Below, piece by piece: positions 51,117 through 58,609 of a stretch of 64,000 bases of DNA. Source of the DNA: Alphaproteobacteria bacterium (lineage in GTDB: Bacteria > Myxococcota_A > UBA796 > CAJQPC01); assembly GCA_020632795.1 (NCBI GenBank), contig JACKEV010000020.1, forward strand, positions 62,001 to 126,000, in the 5' to 3' direction. Both the position numbers and the translations under genes were made by a program. The notes under the pieces were generated by a model, which saw only the letters and a program-made list of their open reading frames with translations, searched no databases and was not told the origin of the DNA. Numbering within the stretch: the stretch's first letter is position 1; every line of letters starts with the position of its first letter.

Positions 51117-51614
51117 ATGTCGCTGCTCCTCCTGATCGCCGCCTGTTCGGGCCGCTGCCCCGACGGCACGTCGCCGGACGACGCCCGGGCGGCGGCCATC
51201 CTCGACCTGTCCGGGGCCCCCGACGCGCCGATCTGCTTCGGGGCGCGCGACCACTCGGTGATCACCGCCGACGGCGTGCTGCTGCTCGACGCCTCGATGG
51301 ACGACCCGTCCGCCGCCGCGCGGGTCCTGCACCTGCTCGCCCACCGCGGGCCGGCCCCGCCCCCCGGCCCCGGCTGCGTGGAGGCGTCGCTCACCCAGGA
51401 GGCCGAGGCCTGGGCCCTGGAGCTGCGGGCGCGCGCCCGGATGGGGCTGCCCGCCGACCGCTACCCCTTCGAGCTGTCCTTCCGTCAGTCCGACGACATC
51501 GGCCTCATCGCGCGGTGGCTCCGCGAGCACCCCGACGGCGCGGGCCACGTCGACGCCGTGGGCGCGGGGATCGCGCGGCGATGCGGCCCCCAGACGACCG
51601 GCTCGCGCCGCTGA
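51117..51614 (+). CDS. Small hypothetical lipoprotein
   Basis: 165 residues. Signal and lipobox (LLLIAAC, C10). The body contains VITADGVLLLDASMDDPSAAARVLHLLAHR, which has a weak metallopeptidase-like feel (HLLAH) but lacks a clear HExxH. Cysteines at CSGRCPDG and elsewhere may pair. GGAGGG precedes the ATG. It lies 21 bases before the kinase gene. Confidence 0.55.
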   Translation: MSLLLLIAACSGRCPDGTSPDDARAAAILDLSGAPDAPICFGARDHSVITADGVLLLDASMDDPSAAARVLHLLAHRGPAPPPGPGCVEASLTQEAEAWALELRARARMGLPADRYPFELSFRQSDDIGLIARWLREHPDGAGHVDAVGAGIARRCGPQTTGSRR

Positions 51615-51635
51615 GGCAACAGGTATGCTCTGCGC

Positions 51636-54600
51636 ATGCCCTTGACCCACTTCGAGATCCTCGGCCCCCTCGGAGAGGGCGGCATGGGCGTCGTGTGGCT
51701 GGCCCGCCACGTCGACACCGGGCTGCGGGTGGCGGTGAAGGTGCTGACCGCCGAGGGCGTGCGGCGGGCCACCCTGCTGCGGGCCTTCACCAACGAGGTC
51801 CGCACCATCGCGGGCCTGGACCACCCCTCCATCCTGCGGGTGTTCGACTACGGCCAGGTCCCCGAGGGGGCCGACCCGCGCCTGGAGCCGGGCAGCCCCT
51901 ACCTGGTCATGGAGCTGGCCGAGGGCGGCAACCTGATGGCCTGGTCCGGGCAGATGCCCTGGCCGCTGCTGCGCGGGGTGCTGCTGCGCCTGCTCGACGG
52001 CCTCGCCCACGCCCACGCCCGGGGCATCATCCACCGGGACATCAAGCCGGCGAACGTACTGATCGGCGACTTCAGGCGCCCGGACGCCCAGGTGTGGCTC
52101 GCCGACTTCGGGCTGGCCCACGTCGCCGGGGAGGCCGGCGCGGGCGGCGGGGGCACCCCCTGGTTCATGGCCCCGGAGCAGAGCCAGGAGGCCACCGAGC
52201 CCCAGGGCCCCTGGACCGACCTCTACGCGGTGGGGCGCACCGCCGCCCTGCTCGCCTGGGGGCGCAGCGAGGACGACCCGCCCCTGGGGGATCGGCCCGA
52301 GGGCTTCCGGGGCTGGGTGGCGGTGCTGACCCAGCGCTCCCCCTGGCTGCGCTACCGCTCCGCCGCCGAGGCCGCCTGGGCCCTCGCCCAGCTCGGCCAC
52401 GACCTGCTGGACGTGCATCAGCCGCTGATCGCGGACATCAGCGCGCTGACCACCCTCGCGCTCAGCACGGACGCCTGGTGGGACGGGGACCCGGAGGCCA
52501 TCGAGGCCGCCGAGCAGGCCGTCGTCGTCGCCCCCCTCGACAAGCTGCCCATCCCGACGGACTGGCGCGGCTCGTCCCAGCGGGCCCCGGGGCCGCGGGC
52601 GCTCGCGGCCAGCCTGGACCTGTTCGCGCTGCGGCGGACGCCGCTCATCGGTCGGGAGGAGGCCCGGGACACCCTCTGGGCCTGGCTGACCCGTGCGATC
52701 GGCGAGGGGCGGGGTGGGGTGGCCCTCATCCGGGGGGCCCGGGGGCTGGGCGTGACCCGCCTCGCGGGCTGGCTGGGGGAGCGCGCCGACGAGCTGGGCG
52801 CGTGCAGCACGCTGTTCGTGCGCATGCGGGAGGGCGCGCAGGACCCTCTGGGGCAGGCGCTCCTGGGGATGCTGCGGTGCAGCGGGCTCGGCGCTCTGAA
52901 GCTCTCCTGGCGGCTGCGGGGCTGCTTCGGCGGCCCGGCCTGGCCCCACGAGGCCCTGAACGGGCTGGTCGCCCGGCTCCTGGGCCACGGCATCGGGACG
53001 GAGGACGCCCTGCTCGCCCGCGCCCTGGCCACCCTGCACCAGCGACGCCCGCTGCTGCTCGTGCTCGACGACGTCGGCGCGGACCACAGCGCGCTGGGGC
53101 TCATCCGGGACCTGCGGGCGGCGACCTCGGAGGGCCGGGGCGTGCCGGTGCTGCTGACCGACGCGGGCGACCTCGACCTCGACCTGGCGGCCGGGGTGGG
53201 CGTGCTGCCCGACCCGGTGGTCTCCCTGGAGCCCCTGCCGCCCTCCGACCACGCCCGCCTGGTGGGGGCGATGGTCCACCAGCCCGGCCCGCTCTCCTCC
53301 CTGTTGTTGGAGCGGACCCGCGGCAACCCGGGCTTCCTGGTGGAGCTGCTGCGGGGCTGGGTGGCCGAGGGGGTGGTGGAGGTGGCCGGCGAGGGGCTGG
53401 CCCTGGCCGAGGGCGCCGCGCCGGAGCTGCCCGACGCGATCCGCCCCCTGCGCAGCCGCCAGCTCCTGCGGGTCGTCGGCCTGCACCGCCGGCACGGGCG
53501 CCAGGCCCTCTACCTGGCGGCGCTGCTGGGCATCGACCTGTCCCGGGAGGAGTGGGAGGCCGCCTGCGTCGCCGCCCGGCTCACCCTCGGCGCCGATCCG
53601 CTGGAGCCGATGCTGCGCGCGGGGATGATGACATCAACCGGAACACAGCTCCGTTTTGTGGACCACATGGCCCGGGAGGGCCTGCTCCAGCTCGCCCGCA
53701 AGGAGGGCTTCGCCCAGGCCGGGCACCGGGCCTGCGCCGCAGCCTTGATCCAGCGCCACGGCCCGGTGGATCGCCAGCCGGCGGCCATCCTGGAGCGCTG
53801 CGCCCTGCACCTCTCCGGCGCCGGCCAGCTCCCCGAGGCGCTCGACGCGCTCACCCGGGTGCTCGACCTGACCGTCGACCGGTCGGGCAGCGCCGCGACC
53901 GAGCTGCTGATGCGGGAGCGCGCCCAGGTGGTCGAGGCGCTCGGCCTCCCCCCGGACGACCCCGCGCGGGGCTGGGGCGCGCTGCTGGAGAGCCAGCGGA
54001 CCTACCGGAACGGCCGCATGACCGAGGCGCAGGCGTTCGCGGAGCGCGGCCTGGCCATCGCCCGCCAGCACGACCTGCCGGCGCTGCGGGTCCGCTGCCT
54101 GCGCCAGCTCGCCTGGGCGCGGTGGGGGCAGGGCCACGTCGACGACCTGCTGGCGCACCTCACCCGCGCGGAGGCCGAGGCCGAGGGCTACCAGCGGGTC
54201 CGGCTCCACCGGGACCTGGGCTACGCGAGCATGTACGCCGACCGGCTGGAGGAGGCCGCGACCTGGTCGGTCCGCGCGCTGGTCGGGGCCCGGGAGCGGG
54301 GCCAGCGCACGCTGGAGGCCGACGCCCTGCACCTGCAGGGCCTGGTCCTGGTCCGCATGGAAAAGCCGGACCGCGCGCCCGCCCTGCTGCGCGAGGCGCT
54401 CCGCATCCACGAGATCCTCGGCAACTACCTGGGCATCGTGCGCACCCGGAACGACCTGGGGGACACGCTCCGCCGCCTGGGCCAGCTCGACGAGGCCAGC
54501 CACTGCTTCGAGGTCGCCCTGCGCCTGTCCACCGCCCTGGGGACGCTCGCGTCGACAGTCGTGCGGGCGAACCTGGGGGTGGTCGAGGCCGACCGCGGCA

Positions 54601-54884
54601 ACGACGCCGAGGCCCGCCGGCTCCTGGAGGACGCGCTGCTGCAGCTCGACAGCGGCGCGTTCGAGGTCGTGCGGACGGTGGTCACGGCCTACCTGGTCTG
54701 CGTGCTGGTGCGCCAGGGGGACTTCCAGGACGCCAGCGACCGGCTCGACGGCATCACCGAGGCGATCACCGGGGTCCACCGGGACGAGGCCGCCGAGCAG
54801 CTCCGGGCCGCCGCCGCGCTGTGCGAGGCGCAGGGGCAGCTCGCCCTGGCCGCCCGCCTCAGGGGTCGCCTGAAGCGGGCGTGA
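51636..54884 (+). CDS. Serine/threonine protein kinase with AAA-like ATPase and TPR regions
   Basis: 1082 residues, cytoplasmic. Kinase domain at residues 1-260: glycine loop GEGGMGVV (13-20), K35, catalytic HRDIKPANV (about 132), DFG (about 155), APEQ (about 179). A central STAND/AAA-like region starts near 340; its P-loop is GARGLGVTR, lacking the Walker lysine. The C-terminal half has TPR-like repeats (LGYASMYADRLEEAATW, HEILGNYLGIVRTRNDLGDTLRRLGQLDEAS). The architecture is common in myxobacteria as a signalling regulator. A TATGCT box sits 6 nt before the ATG without a Shine-Dalgarno sequence. Confidence 0.93.
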   Translation: MPLTHFEILGPLGEGGMGVVWLARHVDTGLRVAVKVLTAEGVRRATLLRAFTNEVRTIAGLDHPSILRVFDYGQVPEGADPRLEPGSPYLVMELAEGGNLMAWSGQMPWPLLRGVLLRLLDGLAHAHARGIIHRDIKPANVLIGDFRRPDAQVWLADFGLAHVAGEAGAGGGGTPWFMAPEQSQEATEPQGPWTDLYAVGRTAALLAWGRSEDDPPLGDRPEGFRGWVAVLTQRSPWLRYRSAAEAAWALAQLGHDLLDVHQPLIADISALTTLALSTDAWWDGDPEAIEAAEQAVVVAPLDKLPIPTDWRGSSQRAPGPRALAASLDLFALRRTPLIGREEARDTLWAWLTRAIGEGRGGVALIRGARGLGVTRLAGWLGERADELGACSTLFVRMREGAQDPLGQALLGMLRCSGLGALKLSWRLRGCFGGPAWPHEALNGLVARLLGHGIGTEDALLARALATLHQRRPLLLVLDDVGADHSALGLIRDLRAATSEGRGVPVLLTDAGDLDLDLAAGVGVLPDPVVSLEPLPPSDHARLVGAMVHQPGPLSSLLLERTRGNPGFLVELLRGWVAEGVVEVAGEGLALAEGAAPELPDAIRPLRSRQLLRVVGLHRRHGRQALYLAALLGIDLSREEWEAACVAARLTLGADPLEPMLRAGMMTSTGTQLRFVDHMAREGLLQLARKEGFAQAGHRACAAALIQRHGPVDRQPAAILERCALHLSGAGQLPEALDALTRVLDLTVDRSGSAATELLMRERAQVVEALGLPPDDPARGWGALLESQRTYRNGRMTEAQAFAERGLAIARQHDLPALRVRCLRQLAWARWGQGHVDDLLAHLTRAEAEAEGYQRVRLHRDLGYASMYADRLEEAATWSVRALVGARERGQRTLEADALHLQGLVLVRMEKPDRAPALLREALRIHEILGNYLGIVRTRNDLGDTLRRLGQLDEASHCFEVALRLSTALGTLASTVVRANLGVVEADRGNDAEARRLLEDALLQLDSGAFEVVRTVVTAYLVCVLVRQGDFQDASDRLDGITEAITGVHRDEAAEQLRAAAALCEAQGQLALAARLRGRLKRA

Positions 54885-54921
54885 TCAGGGTCTTGTCGGG
54901 CTCCCCTTGCGTGCGCATAGG

Positions 54922-54941
54922 TCTCCTTGATCACAAGGAGA
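54922..54941. promoter_or_regulatory. Perfect hairpin covering the ribosome-binding site of 54947-55582
   Basis: TCTCCTTG (54922-54929), loop ATCA, CAAGGAGA (54934-54941). The second arm contains the AAGGAG Shine-Dalgarno sequence, 6 nt before the GTG at 54947, so folding would hide it. It may be a translational switch or, as DNA, an operator. Confidence 0.45.
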
Positions 54942-54946
54942 ACGAA

Positions 54947-55582
54947 GTGACCGAAGAGCAGCTCGTCCTCGCCCGCCAGCGCCACGTCGCCCGCAACCTC
55001 CGGCGGTCCGTCCGGGGGATCTTCTTCGCCCTGCTGGTCGTCGGGGTGGTGCTCTCCGGCGCCCTGCCGATGAGCGCCACGACCGCCAACGTCCTGCTGG
55101 TCCTCGCCGGCACGCTGGGCCTGACCCGCGCCATGCGGGCCCTGTGGGCGGTGCGCGTGGCCCGCCACCTGCTGGGGGGCTGGGGCCGCCGGCGCATCCC
55201 CGGCCGCTGGCGCCCCGTGCAGGCCCTGCCCGCCCCCGCCGCGCCCCCCGAGAGCGCCGACCGCCGCGCCGTGCGCGCGCTGACCGTCAACGCCGACGAG
55301 CCCCTGGTCGAGCGCGCCCGGGTCCAGGCCCTCGCCCTGGTCGATCGCATGGAGGAGCTGCGCGGCCTGCTGGCCGACACCGACCTCTCCGCCGTCCTGC
55401 GCCGCCCCCTGGCCGAGGCCCTCGCGGGCACCGAGGCCGACCTCGAGGCCCTGCTCCAGGCGCTCAGCGAGCTGTCCGACAGCAACGAGGCCTCCCAGCG
55501 CGCCGACCTGCTTCAGCGCCTCGCCGCCCGGCTGGAGGTCGACCGCCTCGCCACCCCGGCCCTGCTCGTCGCCCGCACCTAG
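54947..55582 (+). CDS. Hypothetical membrane protein
   Basis: 211 residues. Two hydrophobic segments (about 24-42 and 50-66), a proline-rich linker, then a helical, probably coiled-coil C-terminal part (ERARVQALALVDRMEEL, EADLEALLQALSEL). GTG start with AAGGAG. Follows the kinase gene by 62 bases. No family recognised; a regulator or structural partner of the kinase is a guess from position only. Confidence 0.65.
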   Translation: MTEEQLVLARQRHVARNLRRSVRGIFFALLVVGVVLSGALPMSATTANVLLVLAGTLGLTRAMRALWAVRVARHLLGGWGRRRIPGRWRPVQALPAPAAPPESADRRAVRALTVNADEPLVERARVQALALVDRMEELRGLLADTDLSAVLRRPLAEALAGTEADLEALLQALSELSDSNEASQRADLLQRLAARLEVDRLATPALLVART

Positions 55583-55616
55583 CCGCCCACAGATAGCCGC
55601 CCACAGATAGCCGCCC
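55581..55616. repeat. 14-bp tandem repeat, 2.6 copies
   Basis: Unit AGCCGCCCACAGAT at 55581-55594 and 55595-55608, then AGCCGCCC. It overlaps the last base pairs of the hypothetical gene's stop codon and fills the gap before the acyl-CoA dehydrogenase promoter. No known function. Confidence 0.85.
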
Positions 55617-55661
55617 GGCCTCCGCCGCCCTATGATCGCCTCCCCCTGAGTCGGAGGCGCC

Positions 55662-56882
55662 GTGGACTTCGCGCTGTCCCCCAAGGCCGAGGCGCTGCTC
55701 GGCCGCATCCAGGCCTTCATGGCCGAGCACATCGAGCCGGTCGAGGCGGAGCTGCTGCGCCGCCAGCGCCAGCTCGACGACCCCTGGGTCGAGCTGCCCG
55801 AGGTCACCGAGATGAAGGCCCGGGCCCGCGAGGCCGGGCTGTGGAACCTCTTCCTCCCCAGCGTCAGCGGCCTGTCCAACGTGGACTACGCCACCCTGGC
55901 CGAGCAGATGGGCCGCAGCCACCTGGCCCCCGAGGTGTTCAACTGCAACGCGCCGGACACAGGCAACATGGAAGTGCTGCTCAAGTACGGCTCGCAGGGG
56001 CAGAAGGATCAGTGGCTCGACCCCTTGCTGGACGGTCGCATCCGCAGTGTCTTCCTGATGACCGAGCCGGGCGTCGCCTCCTCGGACGCCACCAATATGG
56101 AGGCCACCGCGCGCCTGGACGGCGACGAGGTCGTCATCAACGGACGCAAGTGGTGGTCCACCGGCGCCGGCCACCCCGACGCCAAGGTCGGGATCTTCAT
56201 GGGCCTGACCGACGAGTCGGCGCCCCGCCATCAACAGCACTCGATGGTCGCCGTCCCGCTCGACGCGCCCGGCGTGAAGGTCGAGCGGCTGCTGACCGCC
56301 ATGGGCGTCTACGACGAACCGATCGGCCACGGCGAGGTGACGCTCACCGACGTGCGCCTCCCGGCCGAGGCGATCATCGCTGGGCCGGGGCGGGCCTTCG
56401 AGATCGCCCAGGGCCGACTCGGGCCGGGGCGAGTGCATCACTGCATGCGCCTCATCGGCCTGGCGGAGTACGCCCTGGAACTGGCCTGTGAGCGCTCGGT
56501 CCGTCGCGTCGCGTTCGGTAAGCCGATCGCCAACCTCGGCGGCAACCGCGACATCATCGCGAACGCCCGGGTGGACATCGAGATGGCCCGCCTGCTCACC
56601 CTCAAGGCCGCCTGGCTCATCGACACCGTGGGCGTCTTCGGCGCGATGACGGAGATCTCCGCGATCAAGGTGGTGGCCCCGAACGTGGCCTGCCGCGTCA
56701 TCGACCAGGCCATCCAGGTGCACGGCGGGGCCGGGCTCTCCGAGGACCTCCCCCTGGTCGGCCTCTACGCGGGCGCCCGGGTGCTGCGCCTCGCCGACGG
56801 CCCCGACGAGGTCCACCGGGGCCTCATCGCCCGGTGGGAGCTGGCGAAGTACGCCGACCGCATGGCCCGGGGGAAGCGATGA
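55662..56882 (+). CDS. Acyl-CoA dehydrogenase family protein (ACAD10/11-like)
   Basis: 406 residues. FAD-dependent flavoprotein of beta-oxidation type. Motifs: FLMTEPGVASSDATNM and VINGRKWWSTGAGHPDAK (mid-domain), RVAFGKPIANLGGNRD and IQVHGGAGLSEDLPLV (C-terminal helical domain). GTG start preceded by GGAGG. Its stop overlaps the APH-like kinase start (ATGA). In animals the ACAD10/11 proteins carry both domains in one chain and act on 4-hydroxy acyl-CoAs; here the same pair is encoded by adjacent genes. Electron acceptor would be ETF. Confidence 0.93.
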   Translation: MDFALSPKAEALLGRIQAFMAEHIEPVEAELLRRQRQLDDPWVELPEVTEMKARAREAGLWNLFLPSVSGLSNVDYATLAEQMGRSHLAPEVFNCNAPDTGNMEVLLKYGSQGQKDQWLDPLLDGRIRSVFLMTEPGVASSDATNMEATARLDGDEVVINGRKWWSTGAGHPDAKVGIFMGLTDESAPRHQQHSMVAVPLDAPGVKVERLLTAMGVYDEPIGHGEVTLTDVRLPAEAIIAGPGRAFEIAQGRLGPGRVHHCMRLIGLAEYALELACERSVRRVAFGKPIANLGGNRDIIANARVDIEMARLLTLKAAWLIDTVGVFGAMTEISAIKVVAPNVACRVIDQAIQVHGGAGLSEDLPLVGLYAGARVLRLADGPDEVHRGLIARWELAKYADRMARGKR

Positions 56883-57949
56883 GCGCCGCGCTGATCGACC
56901 GCCCCAAGCCCCCCCGCGACGACGACCGCCTGGACGTCCCGGCCGTCGCCGCCTGGCTGGCCGAGCACATCCCCGGCCTCACGGGCACGCCCCGCGTCCA
57001 CCAGTACCGGGGCGGCGCGTCCAACCTCACCTACCTGCTGGAGTGGCCCGACCGGGAGATGATCCTGCGGCGCCCCCCCTTCGGCACCAAGGCCCGCTCG
57101 GCCCACGACATGGGCCGCGAAGTGCGCTTCCTCACCGCGCTCCGCCCCCACTACCCCGCCCTGCCCGAGGTCTACGCCCACTGCACCGACCCCGAGGTCG
57201 CCGGGGGGGAGTTCTACGTGATGGAGCGGATCCGCGGCATCATCCTGCGCCAGGATCTGCCGCCGGAGCTGGGCCTGGACGCCGCCCAGACCCGCCGGCT
57301 TTGCGAGGCGGTGCTCACCAAGCTGGTGGAGCTGCACCGCGTCGACGTCGAGGCCCACGGCCTCACCCACCTCGGCAAGGGCGCCGGCTACGGGCGCCGC
57401 CAGATCGAGGGCTGGTCCCGCCGCTACCGCGCCGCGCTCACCCCCGGGGCCGCCGACGGGGAGCGGGTGATGGCCTGGCTGGCCGGGCATATGCCCCCGG
57501 ATCGCGCCACCTGCGTCATCCACGGGGACTTCCGCTTCGACAACGTCGTCCTCGATCCCGCCGACCCCATGCGGATCATCGGCGTGCTCGACTGGGAGAT
57601 GGCCACCCTGGGCGATCCCCTGATGGACCTCGGCAACTCGCTCGCCTACTGGGTGCAGGCGGACGACGACGCCGTGATGCAGCTCACCCGCCGCCAGCCC
57701 ACCAACGCCCCGGGCATGCTCACCCGGGCCGAGGTGTGGCGCTTCTACGGCGAGGCCACCGGCCTGGACGTGTCCGACACCGACTTCTACGAGGTCTACG
57801 GCCTCTTCCGCCTCGCGGTCATCGTCCAGCAGATCTTCTACCGCTACCACCACGGCCAGACGACCAACCCCGCCTTCATGGGCTTCGGGGAGCTGGCGAA
57901 GGTGCTCGACGCCCGCTGCCAGGCCATGCTCGACCGGCGGGGGGCGTAG
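56879..57949 (+). CDS. Aminoglycoside-phosphotransferase-fold kinase (ACAD11-N-like)
   Basis: 356 residues. Phosphotransferase family: the nucleotide loop YRGGASNLTYLLEW, the Lys equivalent near MILRRPP, catalytic CVIHGDFRFDNVVLD, and the metal Asp in VLDWEMATLGDP. These proteins cluster with acyl-CoA dehydrogenases and resemble the N-terminal kinase domain of ACAD10/11. The likely substrate is a 4-hydroxyacyl-CoA or a related hydroxyl, not an antibiotic. ATG overlaps the dehydrogenase stop; the histidine-phosphatase gene follows by 3 bases. Confidence 0.9.
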   Translation: MSAALIDRPKPPRDDDRLDVPAVAAWLAEHIPGLTGTPRVHQYRGGASNLTYLLEWPDREMILRRPPFGTKARSAHDMGREVRFLTALRPHYPALPEVYAHCTDPEVAGGEFYVMERIRGIILRQDLPPELGLDAAQTRRLCEAVLTKLVELHRVDVEAHGLTHLGKGAGYGRRQIEGWSRRYRAALTPGAADGERVMAWLAGHMPPDRATCVIHGDFRFDNVVLDPADPMRIIGVLDWEMATLGDPLMDLGNSLAYWVQADDDAVMQLTRRQPTNAPGMLTRAEVWRFYGEATGLDVSDTDFYEVYGLFRLAVIVQQIFYRYHHGQTTNPAFMGFGELAKVLDARCQAMLDRRGA

Positions 57950-57952
57950 ACG

Positions 57953-58609
57953 GTGGCCGACATCTGGCTCATCCGACACGGTCAGGCCGGGGCGCTCATG
58001 GGGGACTACGACCGCCTGAGCCCCACCGGCTGGGCCCAGGCGCGCCGGGCCGGCGAGCGCTGGCGCCACCTCGGGGACGTCCACCGCGTCGTGCACGGCA
58101 GCATGCGCCGCCACCGGGAGTCCGCCCAGGGCTTCGCCGAGACCTGGCCGGGGCTGCCCGCGCCCGAGGAGGACCCCCGCTGGAACGAGTTCGACCACCG
58201 GGTCGTGATGCAAGCCGCCTTCGCCGCCGGCCAGCCCACCCCCACGGACAAGGCCGCCTTCTTCGCCCTGTTCATCGACGCCATGAACCGCTGGGCCGGC
58301 GGGCAGCACGACGCCGACTACACCGAGACCTATGGGCAGTTCCAGGCGCGGGTCGTGGCCGGCCTGGAGGCGGTCCAGGGTGCCCTGGGTCGGGGCGAGA
58401 CCGCGCTGGTGTTCACCTCGGGCGGGGCGATCTCGGCGGTGTGCCGGCACCTGCTGGGCCTGACCCCGGAGATGGCGTTCCGCGTCAACCTCGTGCTGGT
58501 CAACACCGGGTTCACCCGGGTCCAGGTGGGGCGGGGCCAGGCCAGCCTGGTGAGCCTCAACGTCACGAGCCACCTGGACGACACCCCGGAGCTACGGACC
58601 TTGGCGTAG
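57953..58609 (+). CDS. Histidine-phosphatase (phosphoglycerate-mutase-like) family protein
   Basis: 218 residues. The phosphate-accepting motif IRHGQAG is at residues 7-13. The second catalytic histidine region reads VFTSGGAIS, with Ser in place of the usual His, so the enzyme may be atypical or inactive. Third gene of the ACAD/kinase operon, possibly removing a phosphate placed by the kinase. GTG start, no clear ribosome-binding site. Overlaps the convergent PLD gene by 18 bases. Confidence 0.85.
   Translation: MADIWLIRHGQAGALMGDYDRLSPTGWAQARRAGERWRHLGDVHRVVHGSMRRHRESAQGFAETWPGLPAPEEDPRWNEFDHRVVMQAAFAAGQPTPTDKAAFFALFIDAMNRWAGGQHDADYTETYGQFQARVVAGLEAVQGALGRGETALVFTSGGAISAVCRHLLGLTPEMAFRVNLVLVNTGFTRVQVGRGQASLVSLNVTSHLDDTPELRTLA

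Noticed and set aside
56879..57949. Antibiotic-resistance aminoglycoside phosphotransferase
   Set aside because: The APH fold is present but the genomic context and sequence match the ACAD10/11 kinase group, not resistance enzymes.
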